A stretch of DNA of 64,000 nt from Blastocystis sp. Blastoise. Taxonomy: Eukaryota > Sar > Bigyra > Opalinata > Blastocystidae. This document shows, in pieces, positions 15,698-26,209 of the stretch (within the stretch, counting starts at the first letter, position 1; each line of letters begins with the position of its first letter). The notes beneath the pieces are model-generated. The model did no database searches, was not told the DNA's origin, and saw nothing but the letters and a program-made list of their open reading frames with translations. Position numbers and translations under genes: made by a program. The stretch spans positions 1,089,501 through 1,153,500 of the forward strand of contig JBBPEB010000032.1 in the NCBI GenBank assembly GCA_039096225.1, read 5' to 3'.

Positions 15698-18600
15698 CAA
15701 AACTTTTATATATTTGTTTTTATTCATTCTTATTTTCTCCTCTTGTCCTTAATTGGCCTTGTTCTCCTCTTCTCTCTTCCATTCATCTACTCTCTAGTTT
15801 TTACTCATTTTTATTCTTATACTCTTATGTTACATAAAACAGTTATTGTTTTTCTTAATATTACTTTATAGTATGTTTTATTTCATGTTCTTCTATTCTA
15901 TATTCTAGTTTTTCCTTCACTTTCTTCTTTCCTCCATTAATTATTACTGGTTCTTCTTCTCCTATCATTACCTACTCTCTTCATTTCAATCTCTTTATCA
16001 TGATTGTCTTCTTTTTCATTTCCTTCAACTCTTCCTTTTCCTACTCTTCTTCTTTATTTCCTTCTATATTATTACTTCTTTTTCTCATCTTCTTCCAATT
16101 ATACTTTCCTTATTCTTTATTCCTTTTAATTCTCATCTACACATTGTTTCTATTTTCCTTCTTCTTCTATATATCCTTATTTTTTGTCTCCTTGTTCATT
16201 CCTTTCTCGTTCTTTTTCATCTATTTATCCTTCTTCTATTTATTTTAATTCTGAATCACCTTCTCTCTATCTCTTTCTGTTTCTTCTTCTTTTATTTAAT
16301 CTTATTTTTCTTCTGGTCCTTCTTGTCTTCTTTTTCTTCTCCTTCTCTTTCTGTATATCCTTCTTCTATATATTCTTTATCTTCTATCTTCTTCATCTGT
16401 ATTTTCTCTTTTATGTATCCTTATTCTTATTCTACATTTTCTCCATATCATTCTCCTCCTATATCTTCTATACCTCCTTTATCTCCTTATTCTTCGTCTA
16501 TGTCTTCTATTCTTCTTCATCTTTTTTCTTCTTCTATATATATATTCTACTTATTCTTCTCTATCCTTGTCTATATATCTTTCTTCTATATTTTCTGCAT
16601 CTACTTCTTCTTCTATATCTTCTATTTATCATTATTTTCCAACATATTTTTCTATTGTACTTCTTCTTTTCTCTTCCTTCTCCTTCTTTTCTATATCTTC
16701 TGTTTATCTTATTCTTCGTCTATATATAATTATTCTCTTTATTCTTCTTCTTTATATATATATTCTTCTTTTTCGATATATTCTTTTTTTTTTTCGTTCT
16801 TTTCCTTGTTCTCCTTCTCAATCTCCTTCTCTTCATTGATATCCTTCTTCTTCTTCTATTCATCTTTTTCTCCTTCTTCTTCTTCTTCTTCTTCTTCTTC
16901 TTCTTCTTCTTCTTCTTCTTCTTCTCCTTCTTCTCCTTCTCCTTCTCCTTCTCCTTCTCCTTCTTCTACTTCTCCTTCTCCTTCTTCTTCTCCTTCTTCT
17001 TCTATTCATCATCATCTTCTTCTTCTTCTATTCATCTTTCTTCTTCTTCTTCATTTAATCCTTCTTCTTCTTCATTTAATCATTCTTCTCCTCCTCTGTC
17101 TTCTTCTTCTATTTATCCTTCTTCTCTTTCTATTCTCCTATATATCCTTTATCTCCTGTTTTTCCTTCTCAATCTCCTTCTCTATATCTCTTTCTTTTTC
17201 TTCTATTTATCCTTTTTCCACTTTTTCTATATCTTTTGCTTCTTATCTTTCTATATCTTCTCTATATCATTCCTCTCCTTCTTCTTCAGCATCTTCTTTT
17301 TAAATCTTATAATTATTTTCTCTTTTCTGTTTTTCTCATTTTATTCCATTTCATCTATTTTTCTATATCTCATTATTTTCAATATTTATTATACAGAATA
17401 TTATTTATATTTAATGTTTTTCACTTTCATACTCTTTTTCTAATATTATATTTTATCATTCTCCTACATCTTCACTTGTTCTTCTTATGTGTATTCTCCT
17501 CATATTTTTATTTCTTTTCTAATAGATTTTCCTTTATAGTTCTTCTAACTCTTCTCTACCTTCTTTCTTCTTTTTCTCTTCTACATGATTTTCTATTCTT
17601 CATCTTTCTTTTTTCTTTTTTATCTTCTTATCTTATTATCTATATGTGCTTCCTCTTCCCCTAATTCTTCTTTATACATATAAATTCTTTTCGCTCTTTA
17701 TCCTTCTAATCAATTCCTTATTCTCATTTAATTAATATTATTCTTCTTCTTAATTTATTTTCCCTTATTCTCCTTATTCTTGTCTTCAATTTTTTTCTAT
17801 ATTCAATTCTTATTTTTCATTATCTTTTATATCTATATATATATATATATATATACATACTTCTCTTCATATTTTAATTATTTCTATCTGTTATACTTAT
17901 TAATATAATATTTATTTTTATTAATAAAAAGATTTTCCCATTTTTATTTCTTATTTATATTTCTTATTTCATTAATTTATATATATATATATATATATTA
18001 ATATATATATATATTGGATATTATGTATTTTAATATTATTATCATTATTATTATTACTCTTATGCTCTATAAGGTGAGAGGCTATCATAATTAGATAGCA
18101 ATCAGGTTCAACTCCTGACATAAGTCATTCCTTATATATATATATATTGATATTTTATTTAATAAACATTTTAATTATATGTTCTTTTTACACTTATGAA
18201 TGCATTTATTAAATTATTTATAGCTCTTCATCCTTCAAAACTTCATAGTTTCTGAAATGAGTTGTAATCTGTTTTATTCTCAACAGTGTAGCTTATTCGA
18301 AATATGTTAGAATTGAGTTAAATGCAGTTTTAAAACTTAGATTCATTTTTTATTTTCAAAATATACTCAAATACAGAGTTTATTTAGCAATCATTAATAC
18401 TTTAACAACTGTAGTTTATTATTTTAAACTGAATTCTGGTCAGTATGCTCAACATAAGCAACCAAACACAATACATACGCATTCATGATTTTTAAACAAC
18501 ATTTTCCATTTCGACATTTACTTGATCCAGAATAAAACTATCTTTCCTTTTGATATAGTATAGAGAAACTAATACCATATACCAAACAAAACTTGTTAAC

Positions 18601-20096
18601 ATGAATCTCGTCATCTATTAAATATTTTTCTTAATCAATTCACAGTTCATACTCTTAAAACAGTTATTTGAGATTAATATTTATATATTTGTCTTTAAAC
18701 AATATTTTCATGACACTGTAATAGTATATATGAAAATACAAAGAATCAAGAAATCTGTTAATTATCAAAAAATAAGTTCTATTTTCTTAAAACATCTTTA
18801 TAAGATTTATAAACTCATATAATATAAATATATAGATCTTATATAAAGTATTCATTGAATTAACTAATTTGTCAGTAAATTAAAAGTATGTTATATAAGG
18901 TAATTCTATGTTATCTTTTTTAATCAGGTTTATCTTATAGTTGTTCATCGCTTATACGTCTGCTAATCTTATTTTTTAAAACAATTACAGACAATTATGT
19001 TATGTTCCTTGTCTATTAAGTTATTTTATTGAATTAATAGTATAAATACAGGGTATATAACAAAACAAATGTGTATATTAGTTAAAATAAGACATAAATA
19101 TAAATAAAGAAAAATAGATAAAATTGCCAATAAGCAAATTCAAGGAATAATATAGTACAACAAATGAATTTCTAATAGAAACTTAAAAATCGATTGATTG
19201 GATCAAATAGTCAAATCGTAACGTCATAATATGAATTATTCTTTTATTTTTTTGTTAATTTAAATTCTAGAAATACATCTAATAAACACGGTTATTATAT
19301 AAATTAATACGATTGGACAATGAAATCAAAATGTTAACAGATACTTTTGGGTATTTCTACCAAATCATACAAAAAATTGGGTATGTATACAAATCAATAG
19401 GGAAATCTGGGTATTTCTAACATTTTTCCATCTAATTAATATTGACAAATACATATAAACATATATATATACAAAAATATCGTTTTTTTTTCTGTTTTTC
19501 TTTTGATATTATTTCTTCTCCATTCTTTAATTCAAATCCAAAGAATGAATTAAACATACATTTATTGACTTTATCAGCAAATGCTGATCTTACTTCTTTT
19601 ATTATTAGATAATCATCAACTTTTTCTGTAGAATAGAATAAAATAAAATATTTCTTTATTATATTTATTATTAAAATATATAACCAATTGTCAACATCCA
19701 GTCTATTTGAGTCAGGAAAGTGTTTAAACATGTATCTTGCTTGTAAACGTATTTTTTCATCAAGTATATATGGAATATATAACAATAATTTCTATAATAT
19801 ATTGACAATTAAATATTAATAAATATACTTTAATTTTCTTTGATGTTATTTTTATAGAACTGATATTAATTCCTTCTTTTAGTGCTAGTCTTCTTAGGAC
19901 AACCTCTAAATCATTTGTTAAATAACTTTTATTAAACGACTCTATATAATATTATAATAATGTAAAATAATATATAGTACCTTTTATGCCTGGAAATCTG
20001 ATAGAATAGTAAAATTCTTTCACGGCATGCATAATCATCATTTTAAACTTCCTAACTTTTTGTATTTCTGCCTTACTCAGTGTTATAGTGTTACTT
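762..20096 (-). CDS. Unrecognised spliced gene, interrupted in an intron by an 18.5-kb insert
   Basis: Four exon-like blocks on the minus strand: 19981-20096, 19829-19941, 19473-19791 and, beyond the insert, 762-890. The first three join in frame across GTA...TAG introns; the last encodes a 42-residue end beginning [12 protein letters not shown] with a TAA stop. The product is basic and helical-looking, with no domain I recognise. It diverges from the Tnp2 transposase gene only 100 bp away, so it may be the second (TnpA-like) gene of the same CACTA element; that is inference from position. The 5' end is not resolved. The third exon leaves phase 1 whereas the last needs phase 0; a 9-A run at 19483-19491 (minus sense) just before the donor could explain this as a one-base length error. 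Without the insert the last intron would be only about 120 nt. Confidence 0.45.
963..1095. repeat. Left subterminal repeats of the 18.5-kb insert
   Basis: GTTAGAAATACCCA occurs at 963 and 1021, with variants GTTAAAATACCCAA at 1053 and GGTAGAAATACCCA at 1082. Such clusters usually serve as transposase-binding sites in CACTA-like elements; that role is inferred. Confidence 0.6.
2220..2660. repeat. TA-rich simple-sequence block
   Basis: Imperfect TA microsatellite with interspersed TATAC and ATTCTATATA motifs. It borders the polypurine tract and mirrors the TA-rich block at about 17830-18015 on the other side of the insert. The open frames across it encode only Tyr/Ile strings and are not genes. 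Confidence 0.8.
2690..9560 (+). repeat. 6.9-kb polypurine (GA-rich) tract
   Basis: The plus strand is almost entirely A and G for nearly 7 kb, broken mainly by single T or C bases. It is a mosaic of degenerate short repeats: GACAAG-type units at 2840-3140, AAT at 4528-4582, GAGAAG-type units at 7455-7515, GAA runs at 8210-8235 and 8655-8690, and ATAGAAG-type units at 9130-9260. Long minus-strand frames encode Ser/Leu/Phe/Tyr strings, a by-product of CTT/TCC-rich composition. Such tracts can form triplex (H-DNA) structures. Confidence 0.9.
10714..10931 (+). pseudogene. Possible two-exon coding relic
   Basis: An open stretch encoding [17 protein letters not shown] and onward to FLVSVLV (to about 10810) continues, across a candidate intron starting GTATGTTATT and ending ATTTAG, in the same frame as [17 protein letters not shown] and a stop near 10931. 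Composition is far less biased than the surroundings. A preceding ATG segment at about 10626 runs into TAG at its putative splice junction, so an intact gene is not supported. No family was recognised. Confidence 0.25.
11953..12045. repeat. (TA)n microsatellite
   Basis: A nearly pure TA run of about 46 units. Other long TA runs in the window lie at 15618-15695, 21458-21546, 41348-41412, 42440-42484, 51634-51722, 53573-53632 and 54408-54454. Several of these are parts of introns. Confidence 0.95.
13855..13922 (+). tRNA. tRNA-like sequence, anticodon UAA, 68 nt
   Basis: It folds as a cloverleaf. The acceptor stem is CCTTAGA/TCTAAGG (7 bp, perfect), the D stem CTGA/TCAG, the anticodon stem CAATC/GATTG with loop ATTAATA (anticodon TAA, leucine), and the T stem TCAGG/CCTGA with loop TTCAATT. 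GGTTCAATTCC matches the internal B-box. A T-run at 13935-13942 could end Pol III transcription. Oddities: no nucleotides between acceptor and D stems (positions 8-9 missing) and a 3-nt variable loop, whereas nuclear tRNA-Leu normally has a long variable arm. It could be organelle-like, a tRNA pseudogene or a tRNA-derived element. Confidence 0.45.
14930..15186 (+). other. Exon-like islands with a 49-codon open frame
   Basis: An island of mixed composition follows TATATAG at about 14935 and ends near 14992. A GTATGT...TATATAG intron-like gap comes next, then a second island containing ATG at 15037 and a 49-residue frame to TAA at 15184-15186 (starts [18 protein letters not shown]). Codon use looks gene-like against the AT background. 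GTGACGTCAC, a perfect CRE-type palindrome, lies inside it. No family was recognised; it may be one exon of a decayed gene or a spliced RNA. Confidence 0.3.
15720..17700 (+). repeat. 2-kb polypyrimidine (CT-rich) tract
   Basis: The plus strand is mostly T and C with degenerate CTT, TTCTCC and TTCTTC units and a near-pure TTC run at about 16878-16925. It is the strand-inverted counterpart of the 2.7-9.6 kb polypurine tract and is followed by a TA block, as that one is preceded by one. Long Ser/Phe/Leu frames across it are compositional. Confidence 0.9.
17701..19342. other. AT-rich right part of the insert
   Basis: TA-rich simple sequence lies around 17830-18015, then the tRNA-like sequence at 18058. 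About 1.2 kb of AT-rich DNA with no supported gene runs on to the right-end repeats. Confidence 0.6.
18058..18125 (+). tRNA. tRNA-like sequence, anticodon AAU, 68 nt
   Basis: Same length and plan as the sequence at 13855. The acceptor is TCTTATG/CATAAGT (6 of 7 pairs, outermost T-T mismatch), the D arm CTCT/AGAG around an 8-nt loop with GG, the anticodon stem CTATC/GATAG with loop ATAATTA (AAT, isoleucine-type), the variable loop CAA, and the T arm TCAGG/CCTGA with loop TTCAACT. GGTTCAACTCC fits the B-box. It too lacks the two bases linking acceptor and D stems. A tRNA gene, tRNA pseudogene and tRNA-derived repeat are all possible. Confidence 0.45.
19347..19421. repeat. Right subterminal repeats of the 18.5-kb insert
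   Basis: Three inverted copies of the end motif: TTGGGTATTTCTACC at about 19348, TTGGGTATGTATAC at about 19378, and the terminal TGGGTATTTCTAAC ending at 19421. They mirror the left cluster at 963-1095. Confidence 0.6.
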
Positions 20097-20194
20097 TATA
20101 AAAAATATTAAACTAAAATAGATTCTTAATAACATACACCATATTCTAAAAAGAAAAAAAAAGCAAAAACAATTTAGAATTTTATTTACTTTGA

Positions 20195-21453
20195 ATGGCA
20201 ACAAGAGGATTTGGTTCACAAGGCTATAAAGCCAAACGAAAAAGTAATTTAATTATTATTATAACTATATATCTAGATATTTCAGTTGCAGATCTGAATG
20301 ATGGATCTCATCATCATATGTTTAATGAAGAATCTAATGATTATAGTAGTATAGAAACTAATGACTTTAATGAAGAACCAAATAAAACCATAAAAGAGTC
20401 ACTGATAGAAAACATAATTGTATTTATATAACTCATTATTACTAGAAGTATTATGATTAATTATATATTATATGTATAGTATTCAAAAAATTGTATAAAA
20501 GAAACAGAAAATAGAAGAGTAGAAGAAGAAATATATTCTTGTTGGCGTTCCTTAACAATAAGTAAAGCTAAGATTAGAAATATATACAAATTAGTTAACT
20601 CTATTCAGAAACTAGCAGCACCTCAAAGTATTCCTATTCCAATTCCTAATCATGGTCAGGATATGATAAGAAAATATTGTACCACTCACAGTGAAACACC
20701 TATACATAAAAATATATATATATGTAATAAATGTAATGAGTTACTTGGATTCAATAGTGGAAGAAATTTGATACCTTTAAACGAAATAAAATGTCAAAAT
20801 GAAGAATGTAATATGAATATTGGTATGCTTATATATATATATATATATATTATACATATATATATATTATACATATTACACATATTATACATATTATACA
20901 TATTATACATATTATATGGCTATAATATATCTATTGTATACCTATTATATATCTATTATGTATCTATAATATATTTATTATATATCTAATATATGTCTAT
21001 TATATGGCTATAATATATCTATTGTATACCTATTATATATTTATTATATATCTATTATATATCTATTATATATCTAATATATGTCTATTATATGGCTATA
21101 ATATATCTATTGTATATCTATTATATATTTATTATGTACCTATAATATATCTATTGCATATCTAATATATGTCTATTATATGGCTATAATATATCCATTG
21201 CATATCTAATATATGTCTATTATATGGCTATTATATATCTATTATATATCTAATATATGTCTATTATATGGCTATAATATATCTATTGTATATCTAATAT
21301 ATGTCTATTATATGGCTATAATATATCTATTGTATATCTATTATATATTTATTATATATTTATTATATATCTATTATACATCTATTATATATCTATTATA
21401 CATCTATTATGTACCTATAATATATCTATTATACATCTATTATGTATTTATTG

Positions 21454-21548
<95 letters not shown>

Positions 21549-24092
21549 AACAAAGGTAACTATCTTACCAATAATTCCAAGGATTCGATTCTTGTTATCT
21601 TCAAAAAGACTAATACATGATATATCATATTATACTAAAGAGGAAATAATTAGTATTCTTCAGAATGAAAGTGTTTCTTTGAATCAAATTCCTTTATTCA
21701 TGACAGGTATAAATTTCAAGAAATCTATAAATGATATTATTAATAAAGGTGACATTTTTCTTGTTTTCAGTATGACCTGTGATGGAATATCACCCTTTTC
21801 AGATCCTGTCTCAGATGAGAATCTATCTTCATTTCCTATTCTTATAAAGTTGCTGAACTATAAAGAAATAAGAGAAGCAGATCATCGTAAGTTTTGGACG
21901 TATAGTGTCACAAAGGAATCATTCTCATCTTCAATATTTGATATATTAGTAGAAGAATTTAAAATCCTATATAAAGGGATAGAGATGGATGTTTGTATAA
22001 ATGATAGAATAGAAAAGAAAACAGTAATTGGATTATTATTACATACATATGGAGACTGTGCTGCCATTACGAAAGTTGCAAACTTTACAGGATCCTCATC
22101 CCTTTATCCATGTAGATGTTGTGAGTTAAGATGGTGCAGAAAGCAAAAACATTTTCATCAAGGCATAAAATGTACATATAAAGAAGTCAAGAAATATGTA
22201 CATACAAATAACACGAAAAAATCAGTAACAAGTATAAACTATCCATCAGCCGTATTATTAAATAATAAATCTACTCCCTATTCTATACTACCACAAATGA
22301 AGGATTATCATACATCAAATGATACTATTATTGAAAGACTACCCAGGAAGGATTCTTTTAAAGATTCGCTTAAATTAGTAGAGTATCCATTAAGAACAAA
22401 AATATCAATTCAGAAAAATAGAAATTCATGTAGTGATTGTGTATCTTTCAAAGGTATGAAGAAAATTCCAGGTATTCTAGAAAAACTTCCATATTTCGAT
22501 CCATCAACTTGCTATTGCATCGATACGATGCACTTGTTCAATAATGTTTCTACGCTAATTATTAATTTGCTGTTTGGTTTTAATACTAAACAATATGCTA
22601 ATAAATTATCCAGGAAATATTTCAGTAACGGAGAGAAGTATATTAAACATTTTTCATTAAATCCTACAAATATGTCCATTATTGAGTCTCGTATATCATC
22701 TATTAATACGTTATATAATAAAAATGAATATGAGTTCAGATATATATTAGATGAAAAGAAATATTATAATATGTCATCACATACAAGAATCTTCTTCGTA
22801 TCATGTATACTACCACTAATAACCCTAGACTTTAGTAATGTTGATTCACCAATAATATTATTAATAGATCCTCTAGCTACAATAATATATCAGGCATTTT
22901 CATATAATGGTAATACTCCCAGCGCTTTATTGAACATATTTAAAGATCAATGTTCTCTATTCTGTTTTCTTTGTGAACTATTGTTACCAAGAGAAATTAT
23001 AAACTCTCAAATTCATCTTATGAAACACTTACCTGAAACAATTATAAATTCAGGATCTTTAATATACTCTTCCACCTATGAATCTGAACGTTTCTACTCA
23101 TTTCTTAAACGATCTACTTACGGAAGAAAAAGATTTAATGAATCATGTATTAGAGTAATAATAGAAAAGGAGGTTACCGATATTAACTTAACTGATAATT
23201 TAGAGGATATAAATGAAGATAATATAGTAAATGATATATTAATTGCTGAACATAATAATGATAATGAAAATGATTTTCTTTCTCGAGAGGACACATTTGA
23301 AGGTTTTACTAATATTCATATTAATCGAGGAGAAATAAATGTAGTAAAGGGTTTGCGTGCTTCTCCAAATATTGATTTATCTGAATCACAAATAAAGGAA
23401 ATAATTTATATTCTATTATCATCACCTAATGACTTTGTTAATATGGCACTTCTCCCTAATGTAGATATAAACAGTTATATAAATATTTCAAGTTGTCTTG
23501 AAGATCATTCAGTTTTTCAAACATTACTTCTAAACTTCAAAAAGATACCTATTGTTTTTTACTCAGAAGTATTAATTAATGAAACCAAAGTATTTTCTTC
23601 TTCAGGAGTTGATGAAGGTATTGAACGACAAGATAATTCATATATAATGTATAATACGTATGATAGTGGAGAAGAACAGCAAACTCATCTTATTAAAGCA
23701 CTAAACTATATTCAAATTGGTCCTTTTATATTGATCCAGAAACACGAGTATCCATTAGCTCGTATGTCACGAACTAGATTATATTATATTATAAATGATT
23801 CTAATAGACAAATTCCAAGAACATCTAAATACTCAACATCTTTCATTGATATTTCCAATATAATTCCAGAAAATTTAATTATAGTAGACATTCATAATAA
23901 TAAGATTATGGAGAGTGACGCTTCTTATGAAGAACCATCAGTATATAATATATATATATATATATATATAGAATATATATATATAATATATAGATAAGGA
24001 GTAAAAGAAGTATTATAAGAACTGAATTTGTTTCAGCAAACTCAGTCATTACTAGCACAGTATTTATGCCACGTTACTGTAGATCATTATAA
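20195..24092 (+). CDS. CACTA/EnSpm-type Tnp2 transposase
   Basis: Five exons join in frame: 20195-20243, 20277-20419, 20480-20822, 21548-23940 and 23994-24092, giving about 1008 residues. Order of parts: an acidic N-terminus; a Cys-rich zinc-ribbon-like stretch (CNKCNE, then CQNEECN); the Tnp2-type catalytic region with MTCDGISPFSD, a CRCCELRWC cluster and DTMHLFNNV; then the HLMKHLPETI...YESERFYSFLKR block seen in the DUF4218 part of CACTA transposases. The enzyme would cut and paste an element carrying CACT(A/G) ends. The third intron is 725 bp of satellite-like repeat plus a TA run. No frameshift was found, so this gene looks intact. The ends of its own element were not located; the CACTGG-ended element at 29954-35396 could be a non-autonomous relative, which is inference. 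Confidence 0.8.
20823..21547 (+). repeat. Satellite-filled 725-bp intron
   Basis: The intron starts GTATGC and ends TATATAG. Its body repeats CTATTATATGGCTATAATA-like and CTAATATATGT-like units in varying order from about 20910 to 21430, then an uninterrupted TA run (21458-21546) reaching the acceptor. Removing it restores the transposase frame (NIG|TKVTILP). Confidence 0.85.
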
Positions 24093-25578
24093 GATACTTG
24101 ATCGTTTATAGAGTGTTAAACACCATATTTGTATAAGAGCTTTTAGCTATATATATATATTCTTTTTTAATTGTTTTCTTTATATTTTTATGTATTAAAT
24201 TTTTGAATCTTATATCATCTATATTATGTAATATTTTAAATTAGATAATTATTGTTTTGAATAATACCATTTATTGAGGTAACAATAATATCAAAATTAC
24301 CAACTGATATAATATTTAAAATTAAATATATGAGATAACTTTAATCAATTAAAGAATTATAGTGTAGGGAAGAGCTGACAATTTTTATGTATCATATCAC
24401 AAGAGTCTGAAAAATTTGAAATTTCTTGAATCTTATTGGGATGATTGATATACATATAGAAGGATATTATAATATAAAAGAATGAGAATTAACCTTAAAT
24501 ACGATGATACATATGAAATAAATAGTAGCTGGAATAAGAGTATATAATAATCATAGAGTATATAATGATTCTTAAAGACTTGAAAAAGTCATATAGTAGA
24601 AGATTAAAAATATTTAAACAAAAACATTACATATAATCATCAACCTAGAAGTCATAAACATAAGTAATGACTTGATATTGCGATTGAAGAATAAGAACAG
24701 AGGATATAACAAGTACTCGACATGTAGTTGATTATATGTATGATGATATAGGCTAAAATAATATATTTTGTTCAATAACCATAATATTATTGATAAAACT
24801 AATGATAAAACAAAATAATATAAGAGGACACAATAATGAGAAGATCATAACGTAATTCAATAAAATATAAGATATGACAAAAATTGACGAAGGTATTACA
24901 GTTTATAAGAAATCATAGTAAGTAAATAGAATATATTAAATATGTAATAGTAATTTGAATAGTATGATATATCATATATATAAGGGTAATAATGAAGTTA
25001 AGCATGATAAAACGTTAATTCAACTCATTAATGAATTAATGTTAGTATATGAAGTTTGCTAAATGTACAAAGATGGATTCAACAATGATAATGAAAAGTT
25101 TAATAGAAATAATTTCAAATATATAGAAATTCTGTTAAATATACATCTATATATGATAGTTAAGATAATAAAGAATAATAATAATTTCTAATATCTTATT
25201 GATAACTGTATTCTTTATATATTATTATCATTATCCATTCAGCAATTATATCATTTATTAGTCATATATAACATCATTTTTATGATAACATAATCAAACA
25301 AAAATATGTTCTTTTTTGATAATCGATATTATATTTTAGTATCATAACATAGCATCGATTTCTGTTTAATAATTAAAACGGCATAATTACTATAGTATAA
25401 TACTATAGTTTTAAAAGCAAACTTAAAGAATCAGAAAAGAAGAAAAATGAAGAAAAAAAATAATAAGAATAAAGTATCTTCTAGATCTATATGATTATTA
25501 CTTTTTCACATTGATAATTCTAAACACCAAATTTGAATATTTGAACATTTGTTATTGTATTCATTAGTAGAAATGTTT
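24093..25578. other. AT-rich intergenic DNA
   Basis: No open frame of gene-like composition, RNA or clear repeat was seen between the transposase stop and the minus-strand Cys-rich exon. One end of the CACTA element may lie here but could not be pinned down. Confidence 0.5.
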
Positions 25579-26192
25579 CTACGCTACTATTGCCTTTGAA
25601 GTGAAAGATATACATGTAGAATCAGGACATCTTAATTGATTGTTCATACATCCATAAGTAATAGGACATGTTAATCTACAAATACCATCTGAACATAATT
25701 GATATGTAGATATAAAACAACTATATGTATTATTATTTGAATATAGAATATGAATAAAAATAGATAATGTAGTAGAATCATAATGAATATTAATTTGATT
25801 TGATTTTTCTTTAGAATAAATAGAATAATCATAATAATGATAAGGTGAATAAATAGATCTTCCTACTTGTTGTCCTGATGGTGATATAAATATAGAATTA
25901 CAATCCATATTGATATATACACAAATACCATTAGGACATCTTTTAGGAGATGTAGTAGGACAAGGAGGAATAGGAGGACAAAGAGAAATATCACGAAAAG
26001 ATCCATCAGGACATAATGTAATAGAAGAAAAAGAAAGAGGAGAAGGAGAAGGAAGAGATGAAAATAATGTTATATTTAATGTTTCACAATAAAGAGGAGA
26101 AGATACACATAAATCATTATAACAATGATAAGGAAGATTCTCAGGACAATTTGATAGTAATGGACAATCACCTTCATTTAATACACATGTAC
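25579..26192 (-). CDS. Cys-rich extracellular-type exon with CPDG/CPNG motifs
   Basis: This frame opens right after a TTTTATAG acceptor and reads about 204 residues to TAG at 25579. Cysteines come in patterned groups: EGDCPLLSNCPEN, CYNDLCVSS, ITLCPDGSF, CPNGICVY, CSDGICRLTCP and CPDSTC. Such C-P-(D/N)-G-x-C spacing is typical of secreted or surface proteins of many protists; no exact family is claimed. No ATG opens the frame, so it must be spliced to upstream sequence, yet the MDN1-like stop codon lies only about 18 bp upstream. Either the first exon is beyond or within the 3' end of that gene (a GTATAT donor exists near 26330), or this is a truncated relic. Confidence 0.5.
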
Positions 26193-26209
26193 CTATAAAA
26201 TATTTTTTA

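Larger units (their letters stand above)
963..19421. mobile_element. 18.5-kb insert with 14-bp inverted ends and 3-bp target duplication
   Basis: The left end reads GTTAGAAATACCCA and the right end is its exact reverse complement. Both are flanked by ATT (960-962 and 19422-19424), a 3-bp target-site duplication. Each end carries further copies of the TAGAAATACCCA motif. The insert lies in an intron of a minus-strand gene whose exons resume on both sides. No transposase gene was recognised inside, so it would be non-autonomous. The 3-bp duplication and subterminal repeats suit CACTA or PIF/Harbinger superfamilies, but the ends do not begin CACT. Alternative: two unrelated solo termini that only look paired. 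Confidence 0.6.

Noticed and set aside
16000-17664. Long Ser/Phe-rich frames in the CT tract
   Set aside because: Compositional artefacts of pyrimidine repeats.
18425-18460. Third tRNA-like start (CTGAATTCTGGTCAGTAT resembles the D-arm region at 13862)
   Set aside because: No anticodon stem, T arm or acceptor pairing follows.
20823-21547. CRISPR-like array (repeat units at regular distance)
   Set aside because: Units are contiguous degenerate AT satellites without unique spacers, inside a eukaryotic intron.
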